Positions 50,401 through 57,861 of a stretch of 64,000 bases of DNA are shown here, one piece after another. This DNA comes from Amycolatopsis sp. DSM 110486 (GTDB taxonomy: Bacteria; Actinomycetota; Actinomycetes; Mycobacteriales; Pseudonocardiaceae), in contig NZ_CP080519.1 in assembly GCF_019468465.1 (NCBI RefSeq), positions 10,778,501 to 10,842,500 of the forward strand. Reading direction: 5' to 3'. Positions within the stretch are counted from its first letter, which is position 1. Every line of letters starts with the position of its first letter. A program made the position numbers and the translations under genes. The notes below the pieces were generated by a model. It did not search any database. It was not told where the DNA came from and saw nothing but the letters and a program-made list of their open reading frames with translations.

Positions 50401-50923
50401 TGCCGGGCGCGAGCAGCGGCATGGCCAGGCTCTGCGCCATCGGCTCGCACGAGCTGGGCACCGTCGAGGACTTGCACGCCGGGTCGTCGCCGATCCACGC
50501 CACCGCGCCGCCGAGCGAGGCGGTGCCGGCGAGCGTGCCGTGGCGGATCGCGTCGGCCGCGCGGTCCAGGCCCGGGTTCTTGCCGTACCAGAAGCCAGTG
50601 ACGCCGGCGTGGCGGCGGCCGGGGACGTTGCCGAGCAGCTGCGTGCCGGCGACGGCGGTCGCGGCCAGCTCCTCGTTCACCCCGGGCCGGAACACGACAC
50701 CGGCCGGGTCGAGGAACTTCTTGGCGCGCCCGAGCTCTTGATCCAGCCCGCCGAGCGGGGAACCCTGGTAGCCGGAGACGAACACGCGCGTGTCGAGGCC
50801 GCGGGCCTCGTCGAGCCGGCGCTGCTCGAGCGTGAGCCGCACGAGCGCCTGGACGCCGGAGATCAACGCTCGCCCATGGTCGGCGACGTACTTGTCGTCC
50901 AGCGAAACCGGTTCGGTGAGCAC
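47462..50923 (-). CDS. fused indolepyruvate/2-oxoacid:ferredoxin oxidoreductase
   Basis: 1153 residues, a single-chain fusion of the IorA and IorB functions. In order: pyruvate-binding/TPP region (YQGSPLGGLDQEL; SGCPHNVSTRTGDD; GIGCHAMVA; MGGEGAQWLGLAPF), a Cys-rich ferredoxin-like section (CEGCGDCGDVSTCLS, SSCNSDFTCLKGDCPSF), then the gamma-type domain (MRMPGIGGTGVVTISAVLQ). It converts aryl pyruvates to aryl-acetyl-CoA with ferredoxin reduction, using TPP and Fe-S clusters. GTG 50923, GAGGAG 7 nt upstream. Divergent from an Lrp regulator. Confidence 0.93.
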   Translation of the reverse strand: MLTEPVSLDDKYVADHGRALISGVQALVRLTLEQRRLDEARGLDTRVFVSGYQGSPLGGLDQELGRAKKFLDPAGVVFRPGVNEELAATAVAGTQLLGNVPGRRHAGVTGFWYGKNPGLDRAADAIRHGTLAGTASLGGAVAWIGDDPACKSSTVPSSCEPMAQSLAMPLLAPGSVAEIIEFGLHAVALSRASGLWTGLKIVADIADASATVDMHTLAHGIPMPPETLRPTGRALVGAPALDAEHDMFTRRLDLARAYARATGLNRVTFTARAAKLGVLASGTGYAVVQRALQDLGLDEAAMEALGLRLIRLAMPYPLDADVLAELTEGLDEVLVVEDKVPFLEGHLKEALYHRPGAPNVVGRRDETGRPLLTGRGQLVAEDVAKALVKRIEAVVGSDRLPRTAAVHLDAITPPRPPRIALPTATAPRTPFFCSGCPHNVSTRTGDDTLVGVGIGCHAMVAIDGAGRGHQIGLTQMGGEGAQWLGLAPFTDDRHFVQNLGDGTFHHSGSLAIRAAVAGGATMTYKLLYNDAVAMTGGQRAEGRLDVPSITRLLAVEGVRRIVITTESPADYRGVSLDPIASVRHRDDFAEVEAELAATDGVTVLIHDDRCAAEERRLRKRGQLPTPAERVVVNERVCEGCGDCGDVSTCLSVRPVETEFGAKTRIHQSSCNSDFTCLKGDCPSFLLVTPGTKKPRREVPELPVALAEPAARLSEVDTVLMRMPGIGGTGVVTISAVLQMAAHLDGRFAAGLEQTGLAQKGGPVVSDIRISKSPVTGSLRASRATADVLVGFDLLGAADAGNLATARAGHTVAVVNTALVPTAAMVTHRVVLPGSNDDALEKISAVTRDLVALDANELAEELFGDHMPANMLLVGAAYQHGVVPISADAIEAAIRLNGTAVEKALAAFRWGRAAVVDPAAVRAAAISPAVAEVAVDAVAATIAAGDFEQVLAPRVADLIGFQDETLARRYATQVRELAAEAAERTDADTGARIAAAYARGLHKLLAYKDEYEVARLHLDPVEQARRAAEFGADADVAVLLHPPVLRAMGMKRKIRLRGRTATVAFRTLKRARRLRGTRADVFGYAKVRRVERALPGEYQHLVERGLAHLTPKTADAFEELAALPDVVRGYEDIKLANVETFRTRAAELLATITA

Positions 50924-50960
50924 GTGGGCGCTCCTCTCGCAGGGGCGTGGCAGGGCCCGG

Positions 50961-51016
50961 GTGGGGCACGGTGGATGGGGCACGGCGGGATGGAACACGG
51001 TGGCGTGGGACACAGG
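50961..51016. repeat. four imperfect direct repeats of a 12-bp G-rich unit
   Basis: GTGGGGCACGG, GATGGGGCACGG, GATGGAACACGG and GTGGGACACAGG at 50961, 50974, 50989 and 51005 (spacing 13-16 bp), in the divergent region 38-93 bp upstream of the oxidoreductase. An array of sites on one DNA face could bind Lrp oligomers; slippage is the dull alternative. The inverted repeat GTGGA-N7-TCCAC at 51084-51100 lies nearer the Lrp gene. Confidence 0.55.
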
Positions 51017-51124
51017 AGAAACCTCAGCCTCTCACGGCGCAAGATCGGTGCGCGGCCTGGCCACGATGACGCAACTATGTAACGTGGACCTGGTATCCAC
51101 TTTAATTTCTTGCCAGGAGGCGAC

Positions 51125-51574
51125 ATGGCCGGCGTCGACGACATCGACCTGCGCCTCGTGGAGTTCCTCCGCCTCGACGGCCGGCGCTCGTATGCGGACA
51201 TGGCCGCCGAAGTCGGACTTTCCCTGCCCGCGGTGAAGCGCCGCGTCGACCGCCTGCAGGCCGCCGGCGTGATCACCGGCTTCACCGCGCAGATCGACTA
51301 CACCAAGCTGGGCTGGAACATCGAGGCCTTCACCGAGCTGCGCTACACGGGCCGCACCCGGCCCCCGGACATCGAGCGCCTCGCGCGCGACCTGCCGGAG
51401 GTCCGGGCGGTGTACCTCATCGCCGGCGACCCGGACGCCCTGTGCCACATCCGCGCCCGCGACGTGACCCACCTGCGCCAGGTGATCGACGCGATCCGGG
51501 TGTCGGGCGGGGTGGTGGGCACGAAGACGTTCATCACGCTGGGCAGCTCGACGGAGGCCGCGGAAGCCGGCTGA
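51125..51574 (+). CDS. Lrp/AsnC-family transcriptional regulator
   Basis: 149 residues, standard Lrp length. HTH: DDIDLRLVEFLRLDGRRSYA, MAAEVGLSLPAVKRRVDRLQ; the RAM effector domain runs from about residue 60. ATG 51125 with CAGGAGG 5 nt upstream. Divergence from the 2-oxoacid oxidoreductase suggests control by an aromatic or branched amino acid, as for other Lrp/Ior pairs (inference). Confidence 0.92.
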   Translation: MAGVDDIDLRLVEFLRLDGRRSYADMAAEVGLSLPAVKRRVDRLQAAGVITGFTAQIDYTKLGWNIEAFTELRYTGRTRPPDIERLARDLPEVRAVYLIAGDPDALCHIRARDVTHLRQVIDAIRVSGGVVGTKTFITLGSSTEAAEAG

Positions 51575-51641
51575 TCTCCGGGCGGCGGTATAGGTCGTTA
51601 TACGGAAAACACCTTGCGAGCCACGGCCGGTCGCCGCGATC

Positions 51642-52142
51642 GTGGACGGCGTGGTGGAGATCCGGGAACTGACGGCGGACGACTGGCGCGCGTGGCGGGC
51701 CCTGCGGCTCAGCGCGCTCGCCGAGGCGCCGCACGCGTTCGGCGCGCGGCTCGCCGACTGGCAGGGAGAGGGCGACACCGAGGCTCGCTGGCGCGGACGG
51801 CTCACGGACCTGCCGTTCAACGTGCTCGCGGCCGTAGGCGGGCGCGACGCGGGCATGGCGAGCGGCACGACCCCCGACTACGACGGTGTGGTGGACCTGC
51901 ACTCGATGTACGTGGCACCGTCCGCACGCGGCCACGGCGTCGGCGAGGCGCTCGTCGAGGCCGTCGCGCAGTGGGCCGAGAGCCAGAGCGCGCACTCCGT
52001 GCGGCTGCAGGTCTTCGAGGACAACGCGGTGGCGATCGCGCTCTACCGCCGGTGCGGGTTCCTCGAAGAAAGCACGGTGCACTACCGGCGGTTGGCGCTG
52101 AAGATGGTGCGCGGCCTCAGGCACCCGTCACGTTCAGCATGA
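51642..52142 (+). CDS. GNAT-family N-acetyltransferase
   Basis: 166 residues. The acetyl-CoA pyrophosphate loop is SARGHGVGEALV (R/Q-x-x-G-x-G/A), preceded by DLHSMYVAP and followed by RLQVFEDNAVAIALYRRCGF, the canonical GNAT order. The GTG at 51642 is used; two in-frame GTG codons close by are possible. It overlaps the convergent SMP-30 gene by 26 bp. Substrate unknown. Confidence 0.88.
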   Translation: MDGVVEIRELTADDWRAWRALRLSALAEAPHAFGARLADWQGEGDTEARWRGRLTDLPFNVLAAVGGRDAGMASGTTPDYDGVVDLHSMYVAPSARGHGVGEALVEAVAQWAESQSAHSVRLQVFEDNAVAIALYRRCGFLEESTVHYRRLALKMVRGLRHPSRSA

Positions 52143-52998
52143 TCGAGTAGATCGACGTCGTCGCACAGACGTACAGGATGTTGCGCTTCGGGCCGCCGAA
52201 GACCAGGTTCGCCACGGGTTCGGGGACCTTGAGGCCGCCGAGCAGCGTGCCGTCGGGGGCGAAGCAGTCGACGCCGCCGCCGGTGGCCGCCCAGAGGCGG
52301 CCCTGGTCGTCGAGGCGCAGCCCGTCGAAGTTGCCTTGGCGGCAGTGCGCGATCTCGGCTCCACCGGTCAAGACTCCGCGCGAGGTCACGTCGAAGCGGC
52401 GCAGGTGGCCGCGTTTCGTGTCGACGACGTAGAGCTGTGAGCCGTCGCGGGAGAACGCCAGGCCGTTGGGCCGCTCGAAGTCGTCGGCCACGACGGTGAC
52501 CGAGCCCGACGGGTCGATGCGGTAGACGTGGTCGCCGCCGATCTCGCTCTCGGCGCGGAAACCCTCGTAGTCACTGGAGATCCCGTAGCGGGGATCGGTG
52601 AACCAGATCGCGCCGTCGGCCGCCTCGACGAGGTCGTTGGGACTGTTGAACCGCTTGCCCTCGAAGCGGTCTGCGAGCACGGTGATCGAGCCGTCGTGCT
52701 CGGTGCGGGTGACCCGGCGCGGGCCCTGCTCGCACGTGAGCAGCCGGCCCTGGCGGTCGCGCGAGTTGCCGTTCGAGTAGCCCGCGGGGTGGCGGAACAC
52801 GCCCACCGCGCCGGTCGTCTCGTCCCAGCGCAGCATCCGGTCGTTGGGGATGTCGCTCCACACCAGTGAGCGCGCCGCCGGGAAGTACACCGCGCCTTCG
52901 GCCCAGCGGCAGCCGTCGTAGAGCCGCTCCAGCCGCGAATCACCGTCGACGCGCGCGAACCGCTCGTCGAACCTCTCGAACTCCGCTTCGACGTACAT
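52117..52998 (-). CDS. SMP-30/gluconolactonase-family hydrolase
   Basis: 293 residues, six-bladed beta-propeller. Metal ligands are visible as Glu in WAEGAVYFP, Asn/Asp in NSPNDLVEAADG and Asp in SRDGSQLYVVDT. Members hydrolyse aldonolactones or other lactones with Ca2+/Zn2+. ATG 52998. It lies 36 bp downstream of the SurE-like gene, so the two may share a transcript and belong to the aromatic pathway at 54-64 kb (lactone of a ring-cleavage product; inference). Confidence 0.88.
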   Translation of the reverse strand: MYVEAEFERFDERFARVDGDSRLERLYDGCRWAEGAVYFPAARSLVWSDIPNDRMLRWDETTGAVGVFRHPAGYSNGNSRDRQGRLLTCEQGPRRVTRTEHDGSITVLADRFEGKRFNSPNDLVEAADGAIWFTDPRYGISSDYEGFRAESEIGGDHVYRIDPSGSVTVVADDFERPNGLAFSRDGSQLYVVDTKRGHLRRFDVTSRGVLTGGAEIAHCRQGNFDGLRLDDQGRLWAATGGGVDCFAPDGTLLGGLKVPEPVANLVFGGPKRNILYVCATTSIYSIMLNVTGA

Positions 52999-53034
52999 CT
53001 GCCCCCAGCCGCCGGTTTCCGGCCTGGAGCCTAC

Positions 53035-53811
53035 TCAGCCGACGGGCAGAACGCCCTCCAGCGAACCCAGGTCCGACACCTCCCGCGGCCCGCCCAGCAA
53101 CCCCGTCACCGCGACGCACCGCGCGGCCACCAGGGCCGCGTCGGTGTCGGCGTGCTCGTCCAGCGCCAGCACGTCCTGCGCCGTCGGGAAGCGTTCCAGG
53201 CGCAGGCCGTCGGCGGCCGGTTTGATCATCAGGCCGGACGAGCCCACGCGGCCGAGCCGGGCCCAGCGCACGCCGCGCAGGTCGGCGAGGTCGACGTCGG
53301 GCACGTTGACGTTCAGCACGGTCCGCTTGGGCGCGTGGGCCACCAGCCAGTCGAGCACGGCGACGCCCACCGCTGCCGCCGTGTCGAAGCGCGCGCCGGG
53401 GCGGTCGCCGCAGCTCACGGCGAGGGCGGAGCGGCCGGCGGTCGACGCGGTGAGCGCCGCGCCGACGGTGCTGGAGTGCAGCACGGAGCGGCCGGTGTTG
53501 TGGCCGTCGTTGATGCCCGCGACCACCACGTCGGGCGGCGGGCCGAGCGCGCCGAAACAGGCCGCGAGCACGGCGAACGCCGGCGGCGCGGACACGCGGT
53601 GCGCCGGCACGCCGTCGAGGCCGGGCAGCGCGTGCGGCTCGCACGCGACGATCGTGCCGTGGTCGATGGCACCCAGCGACGTGCCGCTGCCGCTGCTGTC
53701 CCCCGCGGGCGCGGCCACGACGAGGTCGTGCCCCGCGTCCCGCAGAGCGTGGGCCAGCGCGAGCAGGCCCGGGGCTTCGATGCCGTCGTCGTTCGTGAGC
53801 AGTACCCGCAC
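53035..53811 (-). CDS. surE-like: SurE-type 5'/3'-nucleotidase / phosphatase
   Basis: 258 residues. RVLLTNDDGIEAPGLLALAHAL carries the DD metal pair, SSGSGTS the Ser/Asn pocket, and VVVAGINDGHNTGRSVLHSSTVGAA the distal Asn ligands. SurE removes phosphate from nucleotides and other phosphomonoesters using a divalent metal. GTG 53811, weak SD. It is divergent from the ferredoxin/PEP-swivel operon, about 190 bp apart, so in a phosphorylation-first pathway it could be the aryl-phosphate hydrolase (inference, untested). Confidence 0.87.
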   Translation of the reverse strand: MRVLLTNDDGIEAPGLLALAHALRDAGHDLVVAAPAGDSSGSGTSLGAIDHGTIVACEPHALPGLDGVPAHRVSAPPAFAVLAACFGALGPPPDVVVAGINDGHNTGRSVLHSSTVGAALTASTAGRSALAVSCGDRPGARFDTAAAVGVAVLDWLVAHAPKRTVLNVNVPDVDLADLRGVRWARLGRVGSSGLMIKPAADGLRLERFPTAQDVLALDEHADTDAALVAARCVAVTGLLGGPREVSDLGSLEGVLPVG

Positions 53812-53935
53812 AGTCGCCCGCTCCCGGTTCGTCGGAGTGTTCGGATCGCTAGATTGTGACCACACGTTCGCTGTTGTGTCCACGCCCAAGTCGGACAAGG
53901 CGACCCTGTCCAGCCAAGATACCCACGTATCCCCC

Positions 53936-53964
53936 TTGACCAGAAGCCCCCGGGTCCGCATTAT
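53936..53964 (+). promoter_or_regulatory. promoter of the ferredoxin/reductase/PEP-swivel operon
   Basis: TTGACC (53936-53941), 17-nt spacer, CATTAT (53959-53964). It ends 40 bp before the ferredoxin start. Its -10 box touches the operator at 53964-53981, so a bound repressor would block it. Confidence 0.6.
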
Positions 53965-53981
53965 GTGATCTGCACGTCACA
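53964..53981. promoter_or_regulatory. operator A: TGTGA-N8-TCACA
   Basis: TGTGATCTGCACGTCACA, followed by AAC. The same symmetric elements and spacing recur at 59411-59428 within the same gene cluster. CRP sites have a 6-bp spacer, so the 8-bp spacing argues against a plain CRP site. Confidence 0.6.
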
Positions 53982-54003
53982 AACTGGCCGCGAGGAGTGA
54001 CCC

Positions 54004-54192
54004 GTGAACGTCGAAGTCGACCCGGTGCTGTGCGAGAGCCACGGGCAGTGCGAGTTCGCCGCGCCCGAGGTGTTCAGCCTCGACGATGAAGCGGTGCTGC
54101 ACATCGACCACGGGCCGGTCGCGAACCTGCGCGAAGCGGTGCACCGCGCGGCCCGCGCCTGCCCGACCCGCGCGATCCGGATCGCGGAGTAG
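54004..54192 (+). CDS. [3Fe-4S]-type ferredoxin (P450 partner)
   Basis: 62 residues with Cys10-x5-Cys16 (LCESHGQCEFAAPEVF) and Cys53-Pro (ACPTRAIRI). The fourth Cys is replaced, so a 3Fe-4S or labile 4Fe-4S cluster is expected, as in actinomycete P450 ferredoxins. GTG start, GAGGAG 7 nt upstream. It lies 3 bp before the reductase gene and should carry electrons from it to the P450 at 59536. Confidence 0.92.
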   Translation: MNVEVDPVLCESHGQCEFAAPEVFSLDDEAVLHIDHGPVANLREAVHRAARACPTRAIRIAE

Positions 54193-54195
54193 CCC

Positions 54196-55353
54196 GTGCG
54201 GATCGTGGTCGCGGGAGCGGGGCTCGCCGGCTGGCGGGCCGCCGAAGCGCTGCGCGCCGAGGGGTTCCGCGGCGAGATCGTGGTGGCCGGCGCCGAAGCG
54301 CACCGGCCCTACGACCGGCCGCCGCTGTCCAAGGGATTGCTCACCGGCGCCACCGGAGAAACCGCGCTCGCGCTGTCCGACAGCGACACAGCCGACACCG
54401 AAGTCACCTGGCGCCTCGGCAACCCCGTCGCCGCCTTGCGCGGCCGCACCGTCGTCCTCGAAGACGGCGAAGAGCTCGACTTCACGGGTCTCGTGATCGC
54501 CACCGGCTCGAACCCCGTGATCCCCGCCGGCCTCAACCGCCCGCCCGGCGTGCACGTCCTGCGCACGCTCGACGACGCCCGCGCCCTCCGAGCCGACCTC
54601 ACCGGCCGCGTCCTCGTGCTCGGCGCGGGCTTCATCGGCTGCGAGCTCGCCTCGACGTGCCGCGACCTCGGCCTCCCCGTGGCCGTCGCCGACCCGCTCC
54701 CCCACCCGCTGATCCGCGTGCTCGGCGAAGACGTCGCCCGGCGCGTCGAGCGCCTGCACCGCGAGCGCGGCGTGCGCTGGCTGCTCGGCACCCAGGTCGT
54801 GAAGTTCCTCGGCCGGGACCGCGTGACCGGCGCGGTGCTGTCCGACGGCCGCGTGGTGCGCGCCGACGTGGTCGTCATCGCCACCGGCGTCCGCCCGGCC
54901 ACCGGCTGGCTCGCCGGCAGCGGCATCGACGTGTCCGGTGGCGTCCGCTGCGACGAGTACCTGCGCGTACTCGACGAATCCGGCGCCGTCGTGCCGGACG
55001 TCGTGGCCGCGGGCGACGTCGCCTGCTGGACGCACCCGCTGCTCGGTGCGCCGGTGCGCGTGGAGCACTGGACCACCGCGGCGCTCGGCGGCGCCGCGGC
55101 CGCGCGCACGCTGCTGCACGGGCCGCAGGCGCCGTTCGACGCCGTGCCCTCGTTCTGGTCCGACCAGTGCGGCCTGCGCATCCAGGGCGTCGGCCTGCCC
55201 GGCCGCGGCGAGCACGTGGAGCTCGTGCACGGCAACCTCGCCGGGGACAAGTTCGTCGCGCGCTACTCGACGGACGGCCGGCACGTCGGCTCCGTCGCTT
55301 TCGGACTGCCCAAGCAACTCGCCCTCGAACGGCGGCGGCTCACGTCCGCCTGA
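54196..55353 (+). CDS. FAD-dependent ferredoxin reductase
   Basis: 385 residues. Two dinucleotide folds: MRIVVAGAGLAGWRAAEALR for FAD and VLVLGAGFIGCELASTC for NAD(P)H; YDRPPLSKGLL and GDVACWTHPLLG are typical of the putidaredoxin-reductase class. It oxidises NAD(P)H and reduces the adjacent ferredoxin. GTG start 3 bp after the ferredoxin stop. In the C. glutamicum cre cluster the equivalent protein is CreF. Confidence 0.92.
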   Translation: MRIVVAGAGLAGWRAAEALRAEGFRGEIVVAGAEAHRPYDRPPLSKGLLTGATGETALALSDSDTADTEVTWRLGNPVAALRGRTVVLEDGEELDFTGLVIATGSNPVIPAGLNRPPGVHVLRTLDDARALRADLTGRVLVLGAGFIGCELASTCRDLGLPVAVADPLPHPLIRVLGEDVARRVERLHRERGVRWLLGTQVVKFLGRDRVTGAVLSDGRVVRADVVVIATGVRPATGWLAGSGIDVSGGVRCDEYLRVLDESGAVVPDVVAAGDVACWTHPLLGAPVRVEHWTTAALGGAAAARTLLHGPQAPFDAVPSFWSDQCGLRIQGVGLPGRGEHVELVHGNLAGDKFVARYSTDGRHVGSVAFGLPKQLALERRRLTSA

Positions 55354-55421
55354 GCCACCGCACAGCAAGAAACCCACCACTACCACTCAACTGCCCAACT
55401 CAAAGACGAGGAGAGGTCTCC

Positions 55422-57161
55422 ATGACCCAGTGGCCCATCTACGACGACGCGTCGGCGGTCTTCCCGATCTACTCGCGCGCCAACATCGGCGAGATCTTCC
55501 CCGATCCGATCAGCCCGCTCAACGCGTCGGCGGGCTTCCAGGCGAACCTCTCGCCCGGCTGGGACGACGCGTTCGTCGCGTGCGGGGTGTGGGACCACGC
55601 CACCTATGACTCCGCCGTGCAGCACAACGTGCTCCCCGCGTTCGGCAGCTACCTCTACATCAACATGTCCCTGATGCGCCTGTTCGGCGTGCGCGTGCCC
55701 GGCATGACGCCGGAAGCGGTGGACCTGCAGTACTTCGGCGACATGCCGGGGATCCCCTCCTACGAAAGCGAAAAGCGCGATTTCGACGAGAACCCCGAGT
55801 TCGAGGCCACGGCCGGGCAGTGGCTGGCCGAGCAGGTCCTCGGCGCCAAGGACCTCGCGGCCTACGACGCCGACCGCCGCACCGTCGAGGACATCCGCAA
55901 GAACCGCCCCGCCATCGCCGACCTGGGCAACCAGGAGCTGCGCGAACGGATCACCTCGTTCGGCGACGTGCTGCGGCCGCTGCTGAGCCGCCACATCGAG
56001 GCGAGCCTCAAGGCCGGCGTCGGCCTGGGTGCCGTCGCGCAGTTCACGGAGGCGATCGGTCAGCCGGAGCTCGCGCTGACGCTCGTGGCCGGCATCGGCG
56101 ACATCGACTCGACCGGCCCGTCCACCGGGATGTGGGCGCTCTCGCGCCTGGCCCGCACCGGCGCGGTGGCCGCGTTGTTCGACGAGGGCCAGGACGGCCT
56201 GGTCGAGCGCCTGCGCGCGAGCGGCGACCCCGAGGTCGTGGCGTTCACGCGCCAGCTCGACGAGTTCCTGACGGCGTGGGACTTCCGCGGCCCGTCGGAG
56301 TGGGAGATCCGCGCGAAGACCTGGGGCGTCAAGCCTTCGCTCGCCCTGTCCACTGTGGACCGCATGCGTCAGGCCGACGACTCCGCGGCGCCCGCGGTGA
56401 AGAACGCCGAACGCGTCGAGCAGCGTGAAGCGGCGTCGGCCGGCGTGCGCGCCGCGCTGGCGGGCAACGACGAGGCATTGGGCCAGTTCGAGGCCGTGCT
56501 GCACGCGGCCGCGCTGTGGCTGCGGGGCCGGGAACGCGGCCGCACGTCGTGCGCCATGGTCATGCACGAGCTGCGCCTGCCCGCGCTCGAGCTGGGCCGC
56601 CGCTTCACCGCCGAAGGGCACCTGGAGCGCCCCGAGCAGATCTTCATGCTGTTCGCCGGCGAGCTCGACGGGTTCCTGGACGACCCGGCGAGCTTCAGCA
56701 CGACGCTGCGCGACCGCGAAGCGGCGTACCTGGACCTGTTCGACCGCGAGCCGCCGTTCGTGGTCGTGGGCCAGCCGGAGCCGGTGGAGAACTGGCCGCG
56801 CCGCTCGGGCCGTGAGGTGCAGCCTGCCGTCGCCGGCGAGGTCATCCAGGGCGTGCCCGGCTGCAACGGCTCGACCCGCGGGCGCGCCCGCGTGGTCACG
56901 AACGCCGACGACCCGTCGGCCCTGGAGCCCGGCGAGATCCTGGTGGCCCCGCTGACCGACCCGTCGTGGACGCCGCTGTTCGTGCCGGCCGCCGCGGTGG
57001 TCGTGGACGTCGGCGCGCCGTTCTCCCACGCCGCGATCGTGAGCCGCGAGCTCGGCATCCCGTGCGTGGTTTCGGCGACGGCCGCGTCGGCCCGGATCCC
57101 GGACGGCGCCCTCATCGAGGTCGACGGCACCACCGGCACCGTCACGGTGCTGGAAGTCTAG
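55422..57161 (+). CDS. PEP-synthase-type swivel protein without ATP-grasp domain (aryl-phosphate synthase subunit-like)
   Basis: 579 residues. The C-terminal phosphohistidine domain is intact: GAPFSHAAIVSRELGIPCVV with phospho-accepting His536. The N-terminal ~430 residues (FPIYSRANIGEIFPDPISPL) match the substrate-binding part of PEP-utilising and rifampin-phosphotransferase-like enzymes, but no ATP-grasp module precedes it. Phenylphosphate synthase of Thauera has the same split: one subunit with the His domain, another with the ATP-grasp. The ATP-grasp partner here is probably 62970 onward. ATG with GAGGAGAGG about 7 nt upstream; third gene of the ferredoxin operon. CreI-like role inferred. 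Confidence 0.85.
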   Translation: MTQWPIYDDASAVFPIYSRANIGEIFPDPISPLNASAGFQANLSPGWDDAFVACGVWDHATYDSAVQHNVLPAFGSYLYINMSLMRLFGVRVPGMTPEAVDLQYFGDMPGIPSYESEKRDFDENPEFEATAGQWLAEQVLGAKDLAAYDADRRTVEDIRKNRPAIADLGNQELRERITSFGDVLRPLLSRHIEASLKAGVGLGAVAQFTEAIGQPELALTLVAGIGDIDSTGPSTGMWALSRLARTGAVAALFDEGQDGLVERLRASGDPEVVAFTRQLDEFLTAWDFRGPSEWEIRAKTWGVKPSLALSTVDRMRQADDSAAPAVKNAERVEQREAASAGVRAALAGNDEALGQFEAVLHAAALWLRGRERGRTSCAMVMHELRLPALELGRRFTAEGHLERPEQIFMLFAGELDGFLDDPASFSTTLRDREAAYLDLFDREPPFVVVGQPEPVENWPRRSGREVQPAVAGEVIQGVPGCNGSTRGRARVVTNADDPSALEPGEILVAPLTDPSWTPLFVPAAAVVVDVGAPFSHAAIVSRELGIPCVVSATAASARIPDGALIEVDGTTGTVTVLEV

Positions 57162-57171
57162 TCCCAGTAAG

Positions 57172-57212
57172 GGAAAGGGCCTGCACTCCGCGTGGGGTGC
57201 AGGCCCTTTTCC
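57172..57212. terminator. strong bidirectional terminator
   Basis: GGAAAGGGCCTGCAC pairs with GTGCAGGCCCTTTTCC around a 10-nt loop; A-run and T-run flank the stem, so it works in both directions. It lies between the convergent swivel-protein and winged-helix genes. Confidence 0.85.
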
Positions 57213-57237
57213 GTGGGGGGCGAAGCGGTTCAGAAGG

Positions 57238-57858
57238 TCAGCCTTCGTCGGCGGCCGAGCGTTCCCGGCCCGCGCTGAGCAGGAGGTCCTGGTGCAGTTC
57301 CATCCAGATGTCGTGGTACGAGTCGGCCATCGGCCGGGCGAACGCCGCGGTCTCCCCCGCGCGCACGCGCCGCAGCGCCCCGGCGAGGCGCACCGGGTAG
57401 GTGCCGAACCGGCCGGCGGACGCGGTGAGCTCGTCGAGCAGGCCGGTCACGTTCGCGTTCACCTCCGCCAGCGACTCGGCCACTCCGGCGTCGTACGCGG
57501 CGTCGGAGTGGTCGTTCGGCTCGCCGGACGGGCGCAGCTGCCAGGCCGAGCACACGCGCTTGAACTCGCCGTTCACGGGCAGAAAAGCTTCGTAGGCCGC
57601 GGAAAGCGCCTCGGTGGAGTCCGCGACGTCGGCCACGAGCAGCTCCGGGTGCGCGGCCCGTCCGGCCGGGGTCGGCATGGTCCCGGCGAGCCGGCCTTCC
57701 CGGCGCACGGCGAGCCCGTCCGCGACCAGCGCGGCGACCTCGGCGGCCACCTCGTCCGCGGGCAGGCCCGTGAGCGCCTGCAGCACGGGGTCGGGGGCCA
57801 GGCCCTTCACGCGCAACGCGTGGAGCACGAGGAACCGCGCTCGGGTGGACGTCGTCAT
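57238..57858 (-). CDS. winged-helix regulator-like protein
   Basis: 206 residues. N-terminal FLVLHALRVKGLAPDPVLQA and LPADEVAAEVAALVADGLAV look like a MarR/DtxR-style winged helix; RREGRLAGTMPTPAGRAAH is the wing. The C-terminal ~130 residues (FLPVNGEFKRVCSAWQL; YHDIWMELHQDLL) are helical and of no recognised family. ATG 57858 just 4 bp after the CoA-ligase stop, so they are co-transcribed. Either a regulator of the cluster or, given the location, an accessory subunit of the phosphorylating enzyme; undecided. Confidence 0.75.
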   Translation of the reverse strand: MTTSTRARFLVLHALRVKGLAPDPVLQALTGLPADEVAAEVAALVADGLAVRREGRLAGTMPTPAGRAAHPELLVADVADSTEALSAAYEAFLPVNGEFKRVCSAWQLRPSGEPNDHSDAAYDAGVAESLAEVNANVTGLLDELTASAGRFGTYPVRLAGALRRVRAGETAAFARPMADSYHDIWMELHQDLLLSAGRERSAADEG

Positions 57859-57861
57859 GGG

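Noticed and set aside
45495..50969. A single 1824-codon frame on the minus strand
   Set aside because: Only its last 617 codons are the FUSC gene; the remainder is the antiparallel-frame shadow of the indolepyruvate oxidoreductase.
53964..53981. CRP/cAMP site
   Set aside because: The half-sites match TGTGA/TCACA, but the spacer is 8 bp, not 6; a cluster-specific regulator is preferred.
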